From contig DPVW01000112.1 in assembly GCA_003529325.1 (NCBI GenBank), forward strand, positions 12,682-34,940: DNA of 22,259 bases. The letters are read 5' to 3'. Below are positions 13,279-21,727 of this stretch, piece after piece. Each line of letters begins with the position of its first letter. Position 1 is the first letter of the stretch. The notes below the pieces were generated by a model. That model was not told where the DNA came from and did not search any database. It saw only the letters and a program-made list of their open reading frames with translations. The stretch is from Candidatus Latescibacterota bacterium. Its GTDB lineage: Bacteria; Latescibacterota; UBA2968; UBA8231. Made by a program: the position numbers and the translations under genes.

Positions 13279-15585
13279 TTGCCCATCGACGTTGACGACA
13301 CGAACGACGAACTGCTAGAGGATCTGCCAGCCTCCATCGACGGGCGTTTGCAGAGGCTGCTCGCCCCGGGAGAGACCATCGAGTTGGCGATGGCTTCCGA
13401 CATCCGGGCAGATGGCAGCTTTGGTGACACCTGGCTGGTGGGAACCAATCAGCGGCTGTTGGCCATCGATCCCGCCGACACCAGTTCGGAGCCATTGGCA
13501 CTCGATCTGAGGGACGTGCTGTCCATCGAGTTACGCGACTTTGAGGGCAGTGGCGCCCTGCACGCGCGCACCTCGGAACACGGCGTGACGTTGGCCCGCT
13601 TCTCGCGCACATTCATGCCAAAGTTCAGTCAGACCCCCCGGCACCTGGAGCAACTCGTCAGGCGCCAGCAGCCAGAACGAGCTGCCGAGGACCGCATCGC
13701 CCGCGGTGGCGCCGACATGCAGGCTGGTGCGCGACGGCGTTGCGATCGCTGTAACCGCGTGATCCCCCGGCGGTTCGGCCTCTGTCCGGCCTGCCTGGAG
13801 ACGCGCAAACTTCTGGTCCGGTTGCTGAGCTATGCGAAGCCATACTGGGCTCTCGGCACGCTCAGTCTGGTTCTGATGATCGTGGCCACCGCCATTGGGT
13901 TGTCACCCCCGTTGTTGATGGGCTCCCTCTTCGATGACGTGCTGGCACCGACGGCGGCGGGCAGCGATCTGCGCCCGTTACTGGATGAGTACGACGGTTA
14001 CACCAGACTCGCCATCCTCGTCTTCGCGCTGCTCGCCATCTTCGTATCCAACAATGTCATGGGCGCCGTGCGTCGCTACGTGCTGGCCTGGCTCGGTCAG
14101 CATGTCACCTTCGACCTGCGCAACGAGGTCTACCGCCACCTCAACACGCTGTCTCTGAGTTTTTATAACGAACGGGAGACGGGACGTGTCATGGCCTCCA
14201 TCACCCAGGATGTGAGTCGTCTGCAGGACTTCATCAGCGACGGACTGCAGGAAGTCATTCGTGACGTCCTGACGATTGTCATCATCTGCGCCATCTTGTT
14301 CTGGCAGGATGCCTCTCTCGCCGCACTGGTCCTGCTGCCGACGCCGCTGCTCGTTTTCACCACCCTTCATTTCGGTGGCCGGCTGCAGCGCACCTATCGC
14401 AGTCTGTGGCGACGCTGGGCGGGGATCAGCGCCCTGCTCGCCGACACGATTCCCGGCGTCCGTGTCGTCAAGGCCTTCTCACAGGAGTCGCGCGAAGTCG
14501 GCAAATTCGAGCGCCGGTCAGAGGAACTGCTCGGTGGCGAACTGCGTGCCGCCAGATTGCAGTCTCTGTTCAGTCCGATCATGGCCTTTATCACGCGGAT
14601 CGGCACCCTCGTCATCTGGCTTGTCGGTGGGTCACGCGTGCTCGACGGCGAGCTCAGCCTGGGCGCCTTTGTCGTGTTTACCGGTTACATGTGGCAATTC
14701 TACGGTCCGGTGGAGGGTCTTTGCCGCCTCAACCACCGTTTTCAGCGTGCCGCCACATCGGCGGAACGTGTCTTCGAAACCCTCGACTCGCAGCCCGACG
14801 TGCGTGATGTGCCGGATGCAGCCACCATGCCACGGGTCGTCGGCCGCGTCGAATTTGACAACGTCACCTTCGCCTATGACGACACGACCCCGGTCCTGGA
14901 GCACATCGAGCTCGTCGTTGAACCGGGGGAGATGATCGGACTCGCCGGCCACTCCGGCGCCGGCAAAAGCACGCTCATCAATCTGATTTGCCGCTTCTAC
15001 GATGTCACCGACGGGGCGATCCGGATCGATGGGCGTGACATCCGGGATGTGGAGTTGAAGTCATTGCGCGATCAGATCGGCATCGTGCTGCAGGACCCCT
15101 TCCTGTTCAATGGCACCGTCGGCGACAACATCGCCTACGGCAAACCAGGAGCCAGCCTCGACGAAATCGTCGCCGCCGCACGCGCCGCCCATGCCCACGA
15201 CTTCCTCATGAATCTGCCGCAGGGCTACGACACGGTCGTTGGCGAACGGGGCACCCGACTGTCAGGGGGTGAGCGACAAAGAGTCTCCATCGCCCGGGCC
15301 ATCCTGCGCGACCCACGGATCCTCATCCTCGACGAGGCCACGTCGAGTGTGGACACCGAGACGGAGGTCAAGATCCAGGAGGCGCTGGAGCGGTTGATCC
15401 GAGGCCGCACGACATTCGCCATCGCCCATCGCCTGTCGACCCTGCGCCACGCCAATCGCCTGCTGATCCTCGACAAGGGGCAGATCGCTGAGGTGGGCAC
15501 CCACGACGAATTGCTCGAGGTGGACGGTGTCTATGCGCGTCTATGCCGTATGCAGAGCGAACTGACCCAGCGGAAGGTGTGGTGA
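13279..15585 (+). CDS. ABC exporter with N-terminal PH-like domain and zinc ribbon
   Basis: A 768-aa fused transmembrane/ATPase protein, longer than usual exporters (about 580-600 aa). Residues 10-130 (LLAPGETIELA, DTWLVGTNQRLLAID, LRDVLSIELRDF) look like a bacterial PH-like beta domain. Next comes a four-Cys knuckle, C155-x-x-C158 and C169-x-x-C172, probably zinc-binding. The transmembrane part (residues 180-480) has six hydrophobic segments, beginning YWALGTLSLVLMIVATA. The ATPase has Walker A with K563 (GHSGAGKST), signature LSGGE at 661-665, Walker B ending D685-E686 and H717. All catalytic residues are present. TTG 13279 follows GGAG by 4 bases; TTG 13264 is an alternative. The stop overlaps the DUF1854 start (GTGA). 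This architecture next to DUF1854 resembles the cyanophycin-metabolism-associated ABC transporters. It likely works as a homodimer. Confidence 0.9.
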   Translation: MPIDVDDTNDELLEDLPASIDGRLQRLLAPGETIELAMASDIRADGSFGDTWLVGTNQRLLAIDPADTSSEPLALDLRDVLSIELRDFEGSGALHARTSEHGVTLARFSRTFMPKFSQTPRHLEQLVRRQQPERAAEDRIARGGADMQAGARRRCDRCNRVIPRRFGLCPACLETRKLLVRLLSYAKPYWALGTLSLVLMIVATAIGLSPPLLMGSLFDDVLAPTAAGSDLRPLLDEYDGYTRLAILVFALLAIFVSNNVMGAVRRYVLAWLGQHVTFDLRNEVYRHLNTLSLSFYNERETGRVMASITQDVSRLQDFISDGLQEVIRDVLTIVIICAILFWQDASLAALVLLPTPLLVFTTLHFGGRLQRTYRSLWRRWAGISALLADTIPGVRVVKAFSQESREVGKFERRSEELLGGELRAARLQSLFSPIMAFITRIGTLVIWLVGGSRVLDGELSLGAFVVFTGYMWQFYGPVEGLCRLNHRFQRAATSAERVFETLDSQPDVRDVPDAATMPRVVGRVEFDNVTFAYDDTTPVLEHIELVVEPGEMIGLAGHSGAGKSTLINLICRFYDVTDGAIRIDGRDIRDVELKSLRDQIGIVLQDPFLFNGTVGDNIAYGKPGASLDEIVAAARAAHAHDFLMNLPQGYDTVVGERGTRLSGGERQRVSIARAILRDPRILILDEATSSVDTETEVKIQEALERLIRGRTTFAIAHRLSTLRHANRLLILDKGQIAEVGTHDELLEVDGVYARLCRMQSELTQRKVW

Positions 15586-16100
15586 CCGAACCGCTGCCCA
15601 CATACGACCTCATGAACGAGTTGGCTCTGCTTGACCCGGAGAGGGTGCGCTTCTCCGCCGACGAGTATGACGAACTCTACCTGTGTATCGACGCCGGTGA
15701 ACCCCAGGGCCCGCTTACCGTGCAGCGTGCCTTTCCCGTCAGCGAGGCCGATGAGTTCCTATCGCTGAAGGACGCCGATGACGCCGAGGTCGGTGTCATT
15801 CGGCGACTCGATCAACTCGACGCCGCCAGCCGGACCGCCATCGAAGAGCAGTTGCAGTGGTCATACTTCGCCTGCACGATCACTGCCATTCATTCCATCG
15901 AGGTAAAGTATCACGTCCCCCACTGGGATGTAGAGACGGACCGCGGGCCACGGGTCTTTCAGTATGGTTCGCGGCGTGACATCCGCGTGCTGCCCCGTGG
16001 CCGAGTACTGATTCGCGACGCCGATGGCAATGGCTACGAAATCCCCGATGTAAGCCGCCTCGATGCGGCGAGTCAGGCCATCGTCGAGGTCTACATCTGA
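15582..16100 (+). CDS. DUF1854 family protein
   Basis: A 172-aa soluble protein. GTG 15582 overlaps the transporter stop, with GGAAGG 4 bases before it. The visible family pattern runs in order: VQRAFPVSEADEFLSLKDAD, then EVGVIRRLDQLD, then a YFACTITAI segment, WDVETDRGPRVFQ, RDIRVLPRGRVLIRD and a last helix LDAASQAIVEVYI. This is the DUF1854 arrangement (R-x-F-P-x-S, 'W-x-V-E-T-D-R-G', 'D-I-R', 'I-x-D-x-x-G'). DUF1854 proteins are encoded beside ABC exporters in many bacteria and are labelled cyanophycin metabolism-associated in some; their biochemical role is unknown. Tight coupling to the PH/zinc-ribbon transporter implies that they work together, perhaps at the inner face of the membrane. 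Confidence 0.85.
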   Translation: MTEPLPTYDLMNELALLDPERVRFSADEYDELYLCIDAGEPQGPLTVQRAFPVSEADEFLSLKDADDAEVGVIRRLDQLDAASRTAIEEQLQWSYFACTITAIHSIEVKYHVPHWDVETDRGPRVFQYGSRRDIRVLPRGRVLIRDADGNGYEIPDVSRLDAASQAIVEVYI

Positions 16101-16159
16101 ACCTTCCGCCTCCGCCTGCCACACCTCAGGACACAGACAGCGTCTACCGCCGCGTCAGC

Positions 16160-17890
16160 GTGCGCGCCTATCTGGCGCTACTCGCCCACTACTTCCGTCC
16201 GCACCGCGGCCGCGTCGCCTGGTTAGCCCTGTTCGTCTTCGGTTATGCCGGCGTCCGGCTTACGGGGCCACAGATCATCCGCTTTTTCATCGACACCGCT
16301 CTTGCGGGCGGAGCGATCGACAGTCTGCTGTGGGCGGCAGCGTTGTATGTCGGTGTCGCACTCGGTCGGCAGCTCTGCTTTCTCGGCGGCAGCTACTTCA
16401 GTCAGGACGTGGGTTGGCGAGCCACGAACCGCATGCGCAGCGAACTCGCCGAGCATTGCCTGCGTCTTGATATGAGTTTCCATGGGGAGCATACCCCTGG
16501 CGAACTCGTCGAGCGTGTCGATGGTGACACCGCCACCCTGGCCAACTTTCTCTCCGGCTTCTCCGCTCGTGTCACCAGCGGACTGCTGCTGTTGCTGGGT
16601 GTCCTCATCCTCGTCTGGCGTGAGGACTGGCGTCTAGGCGCCGCCATGACGGTTTTCTCCTTCATCGCTTTTTTCGTCATCAATCTGACGCGTAGTATCG
16701 CCGTGCCGATCTACGCGGCGGAGCGTGAGGGTTTCTCCCGTCTCTACGGTTTCATCGAGGAGCGCCTCGGAGGGATCGAGGATGTGCGCACCAATGGCGC
16801 CGTCGCCTTCATCCTCGATCGATTCTTCAAGGTCAACCGGGACGCCTACGGACGCGTCCTGAAGTCCGAGGTGATGGGCGCGATCCTGCGCTCCATCACG
16901 ATGGTCCTGTTCGCCTTCGGCCATGCCATGACCATGGGCATGAGTCTGTGGTTGTTCTCCCTGAACCCGGAGGAGTTCACCATCGGCACGGTCTACCTCG
17001 TATTCGAGTACATGACCCTGCTGCGTTTCCCCTTGTTCATGATTACGGAACAGATCAACGACCTGCAGAAGGCGACAGCGGGGCTCAAACGAATCGAGGA
17101 GCTGCATCGCGTGCAGTCCCGGATCGGCGACGGCGACGACGAGCCCACAGCCGGCGCCCTGCAGGTCGACTTCGATGGCGTTGGTTTCGACTACTCCAGT
17201 GACAACCCCGTTCTGCGCGACGTCTCCTTCCATCTGCAGGCGGGACGCACCCTGGGCCTGCTTGGACGCACGGGCAGTGGCAAGAGCACCCTGACCCGTC
17301 TGCTCTTCCGTTTCTACGACGTACAACAGGGTGAGATCCGTCTCGACGACAAGCCGATCCGCAGCCTGCGCCTGCGCGGTCTGCGCCAGCGTGTCGGCCT
17401 GGTGACCCAGGACGTGCAGATTTTCCGTGCCACAGTCCGCCAGAACCTGGCTCTGTTCGAAGATGGTATGGACGACGACCGGATCCTTGGCGCCATCGAA
17501 TCCCTTGGTTTGATGGACTGGTTCCGCGGCCTGCCCATGGGTCTCGATACGACGATCACCGCTGGGGGCCTGTCCGCCGGTGAGTCACAGTTGCTCGCCT
17601 TCGCCCGGGTATTTCTGCGGGATCCCGGCCTCGTTATCCTCGACGAACCCTCCTCCCGACTCGACCCGGCGACGGAACGACGGATCGACCGCGCTGTCGA
17701 TGAACTGCTGCGGGGTCGCACCGGTCTCATCATCGCCCACCACCTGGCCACAGTGGATCGTGTCGATGACATCATGATTCTCGACGAGGGCCGGGTTCTC
17801 GAGTATGGCGAGCGTACCCGTCTCAAGGCTGACACCGATTCGCAGTTCTCTCGACTGCTCGCCGTCGGCCTGGATGACCACACGGTATGA
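16160..17890 (+). CDS. ABC exporter half-transporter A (transmembrane plus ATPase)
   Basis: A 576-aa protein starting at GTG 16160; no ATG/GTG/TTG lies further upstream in frame before the DUF1854 stop, and the ribosome-binding site is weak. Residues 1-310 are a type-1 exporter transmembrane domain (AWLALFVFGYAGVRL; SGLLLLLGVLILVW). The ATPase has Walker A GRTGSGKST with K375, a divergent signature LSAGE at 471-475, Walker B ending LDEPSS with D495-E496, and H527. It pairs most naturally with the next gene, which it overlaps (ATGA). The LSAGE signature marks a subgroup of heterodimeric exporters. Expected to sit in the inner membrane and export an unknown compound. Confidence 0.88.
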   Translation: MRAYLALLAHYFRPHRGRVAWLALFVFGYAGVRLTGPQIIRFFIDTALAGGAIDSLLWAAALYVGVALGRQLCFLGGSYFSQDVGWRATNRMRSELAEHCLRLDMSFHGEHTPGELVERVDGDTATLANFLSGFSARVTSGLLLLLGVLILVWREDWRLGAAMTVFSFIAFFVINLTRSIAVPIYAAEREGFSRLYGFIEERLGGIEDVRTNGAVAFILDRFFKVNRDAYGRVLKSEVMGAILRSITMVLFAFGHAMTMGMSLWLFSLNPEEFTIGTVYLVFEYMTLLRFPLFMITEQINDLQKATAGLKRIEELHRVQSRIGDGDDEPTAGALQVDFDGVGFDYSSDNPVLRDVSFHLQAGRTLGLLGRTGSGKSTLTRLLFRFYDVQQGEIRLDDKPIRSLRLRGLRQRVGLVTQDVQIFRATVRQNLALFEDGMDDDRILGAIESLGLMDWFRGLPMGLDTTITAGGLSAGESQLLAFARVFLRDPGLVILDEPSSRLDPATERRIDRAVDELLRGRTGLIIAHHLATVDRVDDIMILDEGRVLEYGERTRLKADTDSQFSRLLAVGLDDHTV

Positions 17891-19668
17891 CTGACGCCGT
17901 TCTGCCACTTTCTACGGGACGCACCGCGTGGCGACTGGTCCGTTATCGCCTGGGACTGTATCTCGGCACGATCCTGTTTCGCGGCACCGATGATGTCGTG
18001 CCCTTCGCCAAGGGCCTCATCATGAAAGCCTTCTTCGATGTCCTCACCGACGGGGCCGACGCGGGCCTCACGGCGTGGACACTGGTGGCATTGTTCGTCG
18101 TGCTTGAAGTCGCCGACCGGGGGGTGCTGTTCCTCGCCGCCATCATCGGTGTGCGCTGGAGATTCAGCGTCTACTCCCTGCTGCGAACGAATCTGTTAAA
18201 GTCTGTCCTCACCCTGCGCAATCCGCAGAAAGTCTCCTCTGCCTCGGGGGAGACGACGAACCGCTTCCGCGACGACGCCGAGGGGGTGGTCAGTTACCTG
18301 GAGCAATACATCCACCTCTGGGGCAATCTGATCTTTGCTGCCCTCGCCATCTCTTATATGGCCGGTATCGACGTCACCATTACCGCCATCACCGTCCTGC
18401 CTGCGATCCTCATCGTCACCATCGTCGATATCGCCCGCAAGCACATCGTCCGCTTCCGCACCGCACAACGTGAAGCCACGGAACAGTCGACGAACTTCGC
18501 CAACGAGATCTTTCAGTCCGTCCTCGCCCTGCAGGTCGCCACGGCGGAGAGCGCAGCCGTCGAGCGTTATGAACAGCTCAACGACGACCGTCGCCAGTCG
18601 ACCATTGTCGACAATCTGTTCAACCAGATTCTCGGTTCGGTGAATGTGAACATCGGTCAGTTGGCAACGGGGGCCATCCTCATCCTCGTCGCCGAGCGCA
18701 TGCACAGCGGCGGCTTCAGCGTCGGCGACTTCGTGCTGTTTACCACCTACGTCCCCGAGGTCGCCCGTTCCGGCTCCCTCATCGGCCGTGTCATGGCCCA
18801 GCACCGACGTGCCGAGGTCTCCCTCGGGCGCATGTCGAAGATGATCGAATCCGACTCACCCGCCCCCCTCGTCGAGTACGGTCCCGTCTACCTTGGCGAA
18901 GCGCCACCGCCAATCCCCACCCCGGCCCCGGCAACCCAATATCCGCTGCAAACTTTCGAAGCGGTGGGTGTCACCAGCATCTTCCCGGACTCAACGAATG
19001 GCATTCACGACATCGATCTGCACATCGACAGTGGCAGTTTCACCGTCGTTACCGGACGCATAGGCTCTGGCAAGACGACACTGGTGCGGGCACTGCTCGG
19101 CGCGCTGCCCCTGGACCGAGGTCGCATCCTGTGGAATGGCGAAACCATCGACGATCCGAAGACATTTCTTGTGCCACCCCGTAGCGCCTATACGCCACAG
19201 GTGCCACGCCTGTTCTCCGAAACGCTACAAGACAATATCCTGCTCGGTTTGCCACCGGATGACGAGGCCGTCGCCGCCGCGGTGCGTATGGGGGTGATGG
19301 AGCACGACATCCCAACTCTAGAAAATGGCCTGGACACCATCGTCGGCCCCCGGGGCGTCAAACTTTCTGGTGGACAAATCCAGCGGGCCGCGGCGGCACG
19401 CATGTTCGTGCGCGATGCACAACTCTACGTCTTCGACGACTTGTCCTCCGCCCTCGATGTCGACACGGAACGGCTGCTTTGGGAACGTCTATTCGCCACA
19501 CGCAACCAGACCTGTCTGGTCGTGTCGCACCGACGCCCGGCCCTGCAACGGGCAGATCAAATCATCGTATTGAAGGATGGACGCGTCGAGGCGACTGGAA
19601 CCTTGACGGAATTATTGGACAGCAACCAGGAGATGCAGAGATTGTGGATGGGAGAGGTGAACGGTTGA
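17887..19668 (+). CDS. ABC exporter half-transporter B (transmembrane plus ATPase)
   Basis: A 593-aa protein; ATG 17887 overlaps the stop of half-transporter A. The transmembrane part (residues 20-330) includes LVALFVVLEVADRGVLFLAA and LIFAALAISYMAGIDVTI, with DVVPFAKGLIMKAFFD near the start. A Pro-rich linker (PPPIPTPAPATQ) leads into the ATPase: Walker A GRIGSGKTT with K396, LSGGQ at 493-497, Walker B VFDDLSSALD in which the usual catalytic Glu is Asp (D518), and H548. Such Glu-to-Asp change is typical of the degenerate site in asymmetric heterodimers, so A and B are probably one transporter. Its stop overlaps the TTG start of the lipoprotein gene. Confidence 0.88.
   Translation: MTDAVLPLSTGRTAWRLVRYRLGLYLGTILFRGTDDVVPFAKGLIMKAFFDVLTDGADAGLTAWTLVALFVVLEVADRGVLFLAAIIGVRWRFSVYSLLRTNLLKSVLTLRNPQKVSSASGETTNRFRDDAEGVVSYLEQYIHLWGNLIFAALAISYMAGIDVTITAITVLPAILIVTIVDIARKHIVRFRTAQREATEQSTNFANEIFQSVLALQVATAESAAVERYEQLNDDRRQSTIVDNLFNQILGSVNVNIGQLATGAILILVAERMHSGGFSVGDFVLFTTYVPEVARSGSLIGRVMAQHRRAEVSLGRMSKMIESDSPAPLVEYGPVYLGEAPPPIPTPAPATQYPLQTFEAVGVTSIFPDSTNGIHDIDLHIDSGSFTVVTGRIGSGKTTLVRALLGALPLDRGRILWNGETIDDPKTFLVPPRSAYTPQVPRLFSETLQDNILLGLPPDDEAVAAAVRMGVMEHDIPTLENGLDTIVGPRGVKLSGGQIQRAAAARMFVRDAQLYVFDDLSSALDVDTERLLWERLFATRNQTCLVVSHRRPALQRADQIIVLKDGRVEATGTLTELLDSNQEMQRLWMGEVNG
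19651..19657 (+). promoter_or_regulatory. Ribosome-binding site deciding the TTG start at 19665
   Basis: GGAGAGG, 7 bases before TTG 19665, lying in the last codons of half-transporter B. It supports the TTGA overlap start and the signal sequence that follows. Confidence 0.7.
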
Positions 19669-21017
19669 GGTTGAGAACTAGACTTGCTGCAGGCACTTGC
19701 TCGTGTCTCATGCTGCTCGGTTGCGGCACGGATCCCGAGGATCTCGTCGAGGACCTCGGTCACCCCGGTCGACGCGAAACAGCCCGCCAGGAGTTGTTGA
19801 TCGCCAAGGACCGCGCCGTCGGGCCCCTGCTGGAAGCACTCGCCGATATCGAGTATGGTGAGGCTCGGCCGGAGTTGGCCGAGGTCCTGGTTGGCCTTCT
19901 GGTACGCACCGGAGACGAGCGAATCACACGGGACCTGACCAAGAGATTGGCAGACGACCCTGATCCGGCTGTCCGGGCGCGCATCGCCCGCGCGGTGGGT
20001 CTGCACCGGCGCAAGGAATTTCTCGAAGCTCTGTTGCAGACAGGCCTCGCCGACGCCGATGGAGAGGTCCTGCACGAAACCCTCATTTCTCTGGGTGTTT
20101 TCAGATCCCTCCTCGAGCCACACCAGGAAGAACAGTTGCTGATCGCAGCGGCCGGTCTGGTGGGCAATCCGCACAAAGGTGTACGCACCGAGGCCCGGAT
20201 CCTCGCCGAGGCGCGCGTCGCCGAACTCGTCGAACAGGGACGGGCCCGGGCTCTCCAGGCGCAGATGGCGGAGGCGGAGTCCTTGTTTCAGGCGGCGGTG
20301 GCCATCGTTCCTGACAATAAATACGCCAACTACCGGATGGCGAGATTGCGCTACGACGGGAATGATCGGCAGGCAGGGCTGCTGATGCTGCGCACCCATG
20401 GTATGCTCCTTGACGTGCCCCGCGCCGCAGCGGTGCCCGACATCGATGGCCACCTCGACGAGCAGATGTGGGCCGGCGCCGTCAAGGCTTCCGGATTCTT
20501 CAGTTTCGTCAGTCAGCATAAGGCGGCGATTCCGTCGAGTGTCGACACCGACATCTACCTCGCCTGGGACGACGATGCCCTGTACATCGGCTTCGTCGGC
20601 CATGACGACGCCCCCGGCAACATCAAGGCACTCGTGATGAACGAAGACGCGGTCATCTGGCACGATGATGTCATCGAGATCTTCCTGGACGCCAATCTCG
20701 ATCACCAGAGCTACACACATCTAGGTGTCAACAGCCTTGGTGTGCGTTCTGATTCCTGGATTGCCGGGGGCTTGGATGGCAAGGATGACGACTGGGATGG
20801 GGACGTAACGATCGGCAATCACGTGGGGGATGCCGAGTGGACGCTGGAACTGGCCATTCATTTTGACGGAGGGCATCATCCCCGCCCGGAGGTCGGTTCC
20901 ACCTGGGGCTTCAACTTTGTGCGCACCTACCGCGGCGCCGAATACAGCCAGTGGGTGCGGACCTTCGCCACCGGTGGCCACAGCCCCGACGATTTCGGTT
21001 TTCTCGTCTTCCAGTAG
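19665..21017 (+). CDS. Lipoprotein with HEAT/TPR-like region and C-terminal CBM9-like domain
   Basis: A 450-aa lipoprotein; starting at TTG 19665 it reads MRLRTRLAAG, then a hydrophobic core and LMLLGC with Cys20 in a lipobox. Residues 25-165 are helical repeats of HEAT character (RRETARQELLIAKDRAVGPL; DPDPAVRARIARAVG). Residues 185-235 look like one TPR unit (AEAESLFQAAVAIVPDNKYANYR in two pieces). From residue 257 to the end is a carbohydrate-binding family 9-like beta-sandwich: PDIDGHLDEQMWAGA, DTDIYLAWDDDALYIGF, HDDVIEIFLDANLDHQSY and TWGFNFVRTYRG. These domains in secreted proteins bind sugars or sugar-like ligands. Placed directly after the ABC pair, it might be the envelope partner of the exporter, or a substrate sensor. 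A frame upstream to 19479 is overlapping noise. Confidence 0.82.
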   Translation: MRLRTRLAAGTCSCLMLLGCGTDPEDLVEDLGHPGRRETARQELLIAKDRAVGPLLEALADIEYGEARPELAEVLVGLLVRTGDERITRDLTKRLADDPDPAVRARIARAVGLHRRKEFLEALLQTGLADADGEVLHETLISLGVFRSLLEPHQEEQLLIAAAGLVGNPHKGVRTEARILAEARVAELVEQGRARALQAQMAEAESLFQAAVAIVPDNKYANYRMARLRYDGNDRQAGLLMLRTHGMLLDVPRAAAVPDIDGHLDEQMWAGAVKASGFFSFVSQHKAAIPSSVDTDIYLAWDDDALYIGFVGHDDAPGNIKALVMNEDAVIWHDDVIEIFLDANLDHQSYTHLGVNSLGVRSDSWIAGGLDGKDDDWDGDVTIGNHVGDAEWTLELAIHFDGGHHPRPEVGSTWGFNFVRTYRGAEYSQWVRTFATGGHSPDDFGFLVFQ

Positions 21018-21071
21018 GTTCCCATAGATGACACGCAGGAAGGCGTCGACGCCCTGGCAGAAGACGAAGCA

Positions 21072-21656
21072 CTGACAAACGTCATCTGGATCGGTGGCAC
21101 TTCCTGCTCGGGCAAGACCACCGTCGCACGCATGCTCGCCTCAGCCTGCGACCATGGCCTCTACTCGACCGATGAACACTTCGACCGTCACGCCCGCCAG
21201 GCACGTCAATCGACGCAACCGGTGATGTTCGCCTATCAGCACGACGACCCGATGATGTATCAGCAAGACCAGCCTGCGGCGGAGAAAGCGGCGTTGTGGC
21301 GCAGCTTCTACGCCGAACGTTTCCCCATGATCGGCGCCGAACTGGCGACGGCGGGCCCGATGGTGGCCGAGGGGGTCGATCTGCTGCCCGACAGTATCGC
21401 CAGCGTCGCCGCTTCGGCGCGTGCCGTGTGGCTGTTGCCAACACGATCTTTCTGGGAGCCGAGACATTTCTCACGGGAGTATGTGGAGGCCGAATATACC
21501 GCCGACGCTGCCGAGCGTGGTTGGGCCTACTACGCTGCCATGATCGACCACCACCACGAACGCTGCACGGTCCTTGGCCAGTATGTGATCGAGGTCGATG
21601 GCAGCGTCACCGCAGAACAGATCGCCACCACCCTGACAACCCATTTTGGCCTTTGA
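21072..21656 (+). CDS. Small P-loop kinase-like NTPase
   Basis: About 194 aa if started at CTG 21072. The N-terminus NVIWIGGTSCSGKTTVARMLA is a Walker A motif (split here: GGTSCSGKTT) of the adenylate/shikimate/cytidylate-kinase-like type. HGLYSTDEHFDRH holds the acid residues that follow strand 2 in such kinases, AELATAGPMVAEGVDLLPD corresponds to the Walker B strand, and ARAVWLLPTRSF the next one. The first ATG in frame (21132) lies after the P-loop, so translation must begin earlier; upstream in frame there is no ATG, GTG or TTG back to the stop at 21015, only CTG 21054, CTG 21072 and ATA 21024. CTG 21072 gives the usual 'x-T-N-V-I-W-I-G-G' start. The substrate is unknown. It is probably the last gene of the operon. 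Confidence 0.7.
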   Translation: MTNVIWIGGTSCSGKTTVARMLASACDHGLYSTDEHFDRHARQARQSTQPVMFAYQHDDPMMYQQDQPAAEKAALWRSFYAERFPMIGAELATAGPMVAEGVDLLPDSIASVAASARAVWLLPTRSFWEPRHFSREYVEAEYTADAAERGWAYYAAMIDHHHERCTVLGQYVIEVDGSVTAEQIATTLTTHFGL

Positions 21657-21666
21657 CCATTTTGGG

Positions 21667-21695
21667 TTGACGTGGGCTACCCCGTTTGACATACT
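21667..21695 (+). promoter_or_regulatory. Sigma70-type promoter for the small exported Cys protein
   Basis: TTGACG (21667-21672) and CATACT (21690-21695) are separated by 17 bases, with five and four matches to the consensus hexamers. The start codon at 21728 lies 33 bases after the -10, giving a short leader with AGAGGA as ribosome-binding site. Confidence 0.6.
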
Positions 21696-21727
21696 CTGAG
21701 GAGAAACCTGCCCCTAAAGAGGATCCT

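Noticed and set aside
19557..20720. Minus-strand frame of 387 codons opposite the lipoprotein gene
   Set aside because: Antisense shadow without a plausible start or motifs; the plus strand has a lipobox and a CBM9-like pattern.
13048..21656. Calling the operon a cyanophycin locus
   Set aside because: DUF1854 and the zinc-ribbon ABC transporter are linked to cyanophycin in some genomes, but no cyanophycin synthetase or cyanophycinase is visible, so the function is left open.
21132..21656. ATG 21132 as start of the P-loop kinase
   Set aside because: It would remove the Walker A motif encoded at 21090-21119, which is in the same open frame.
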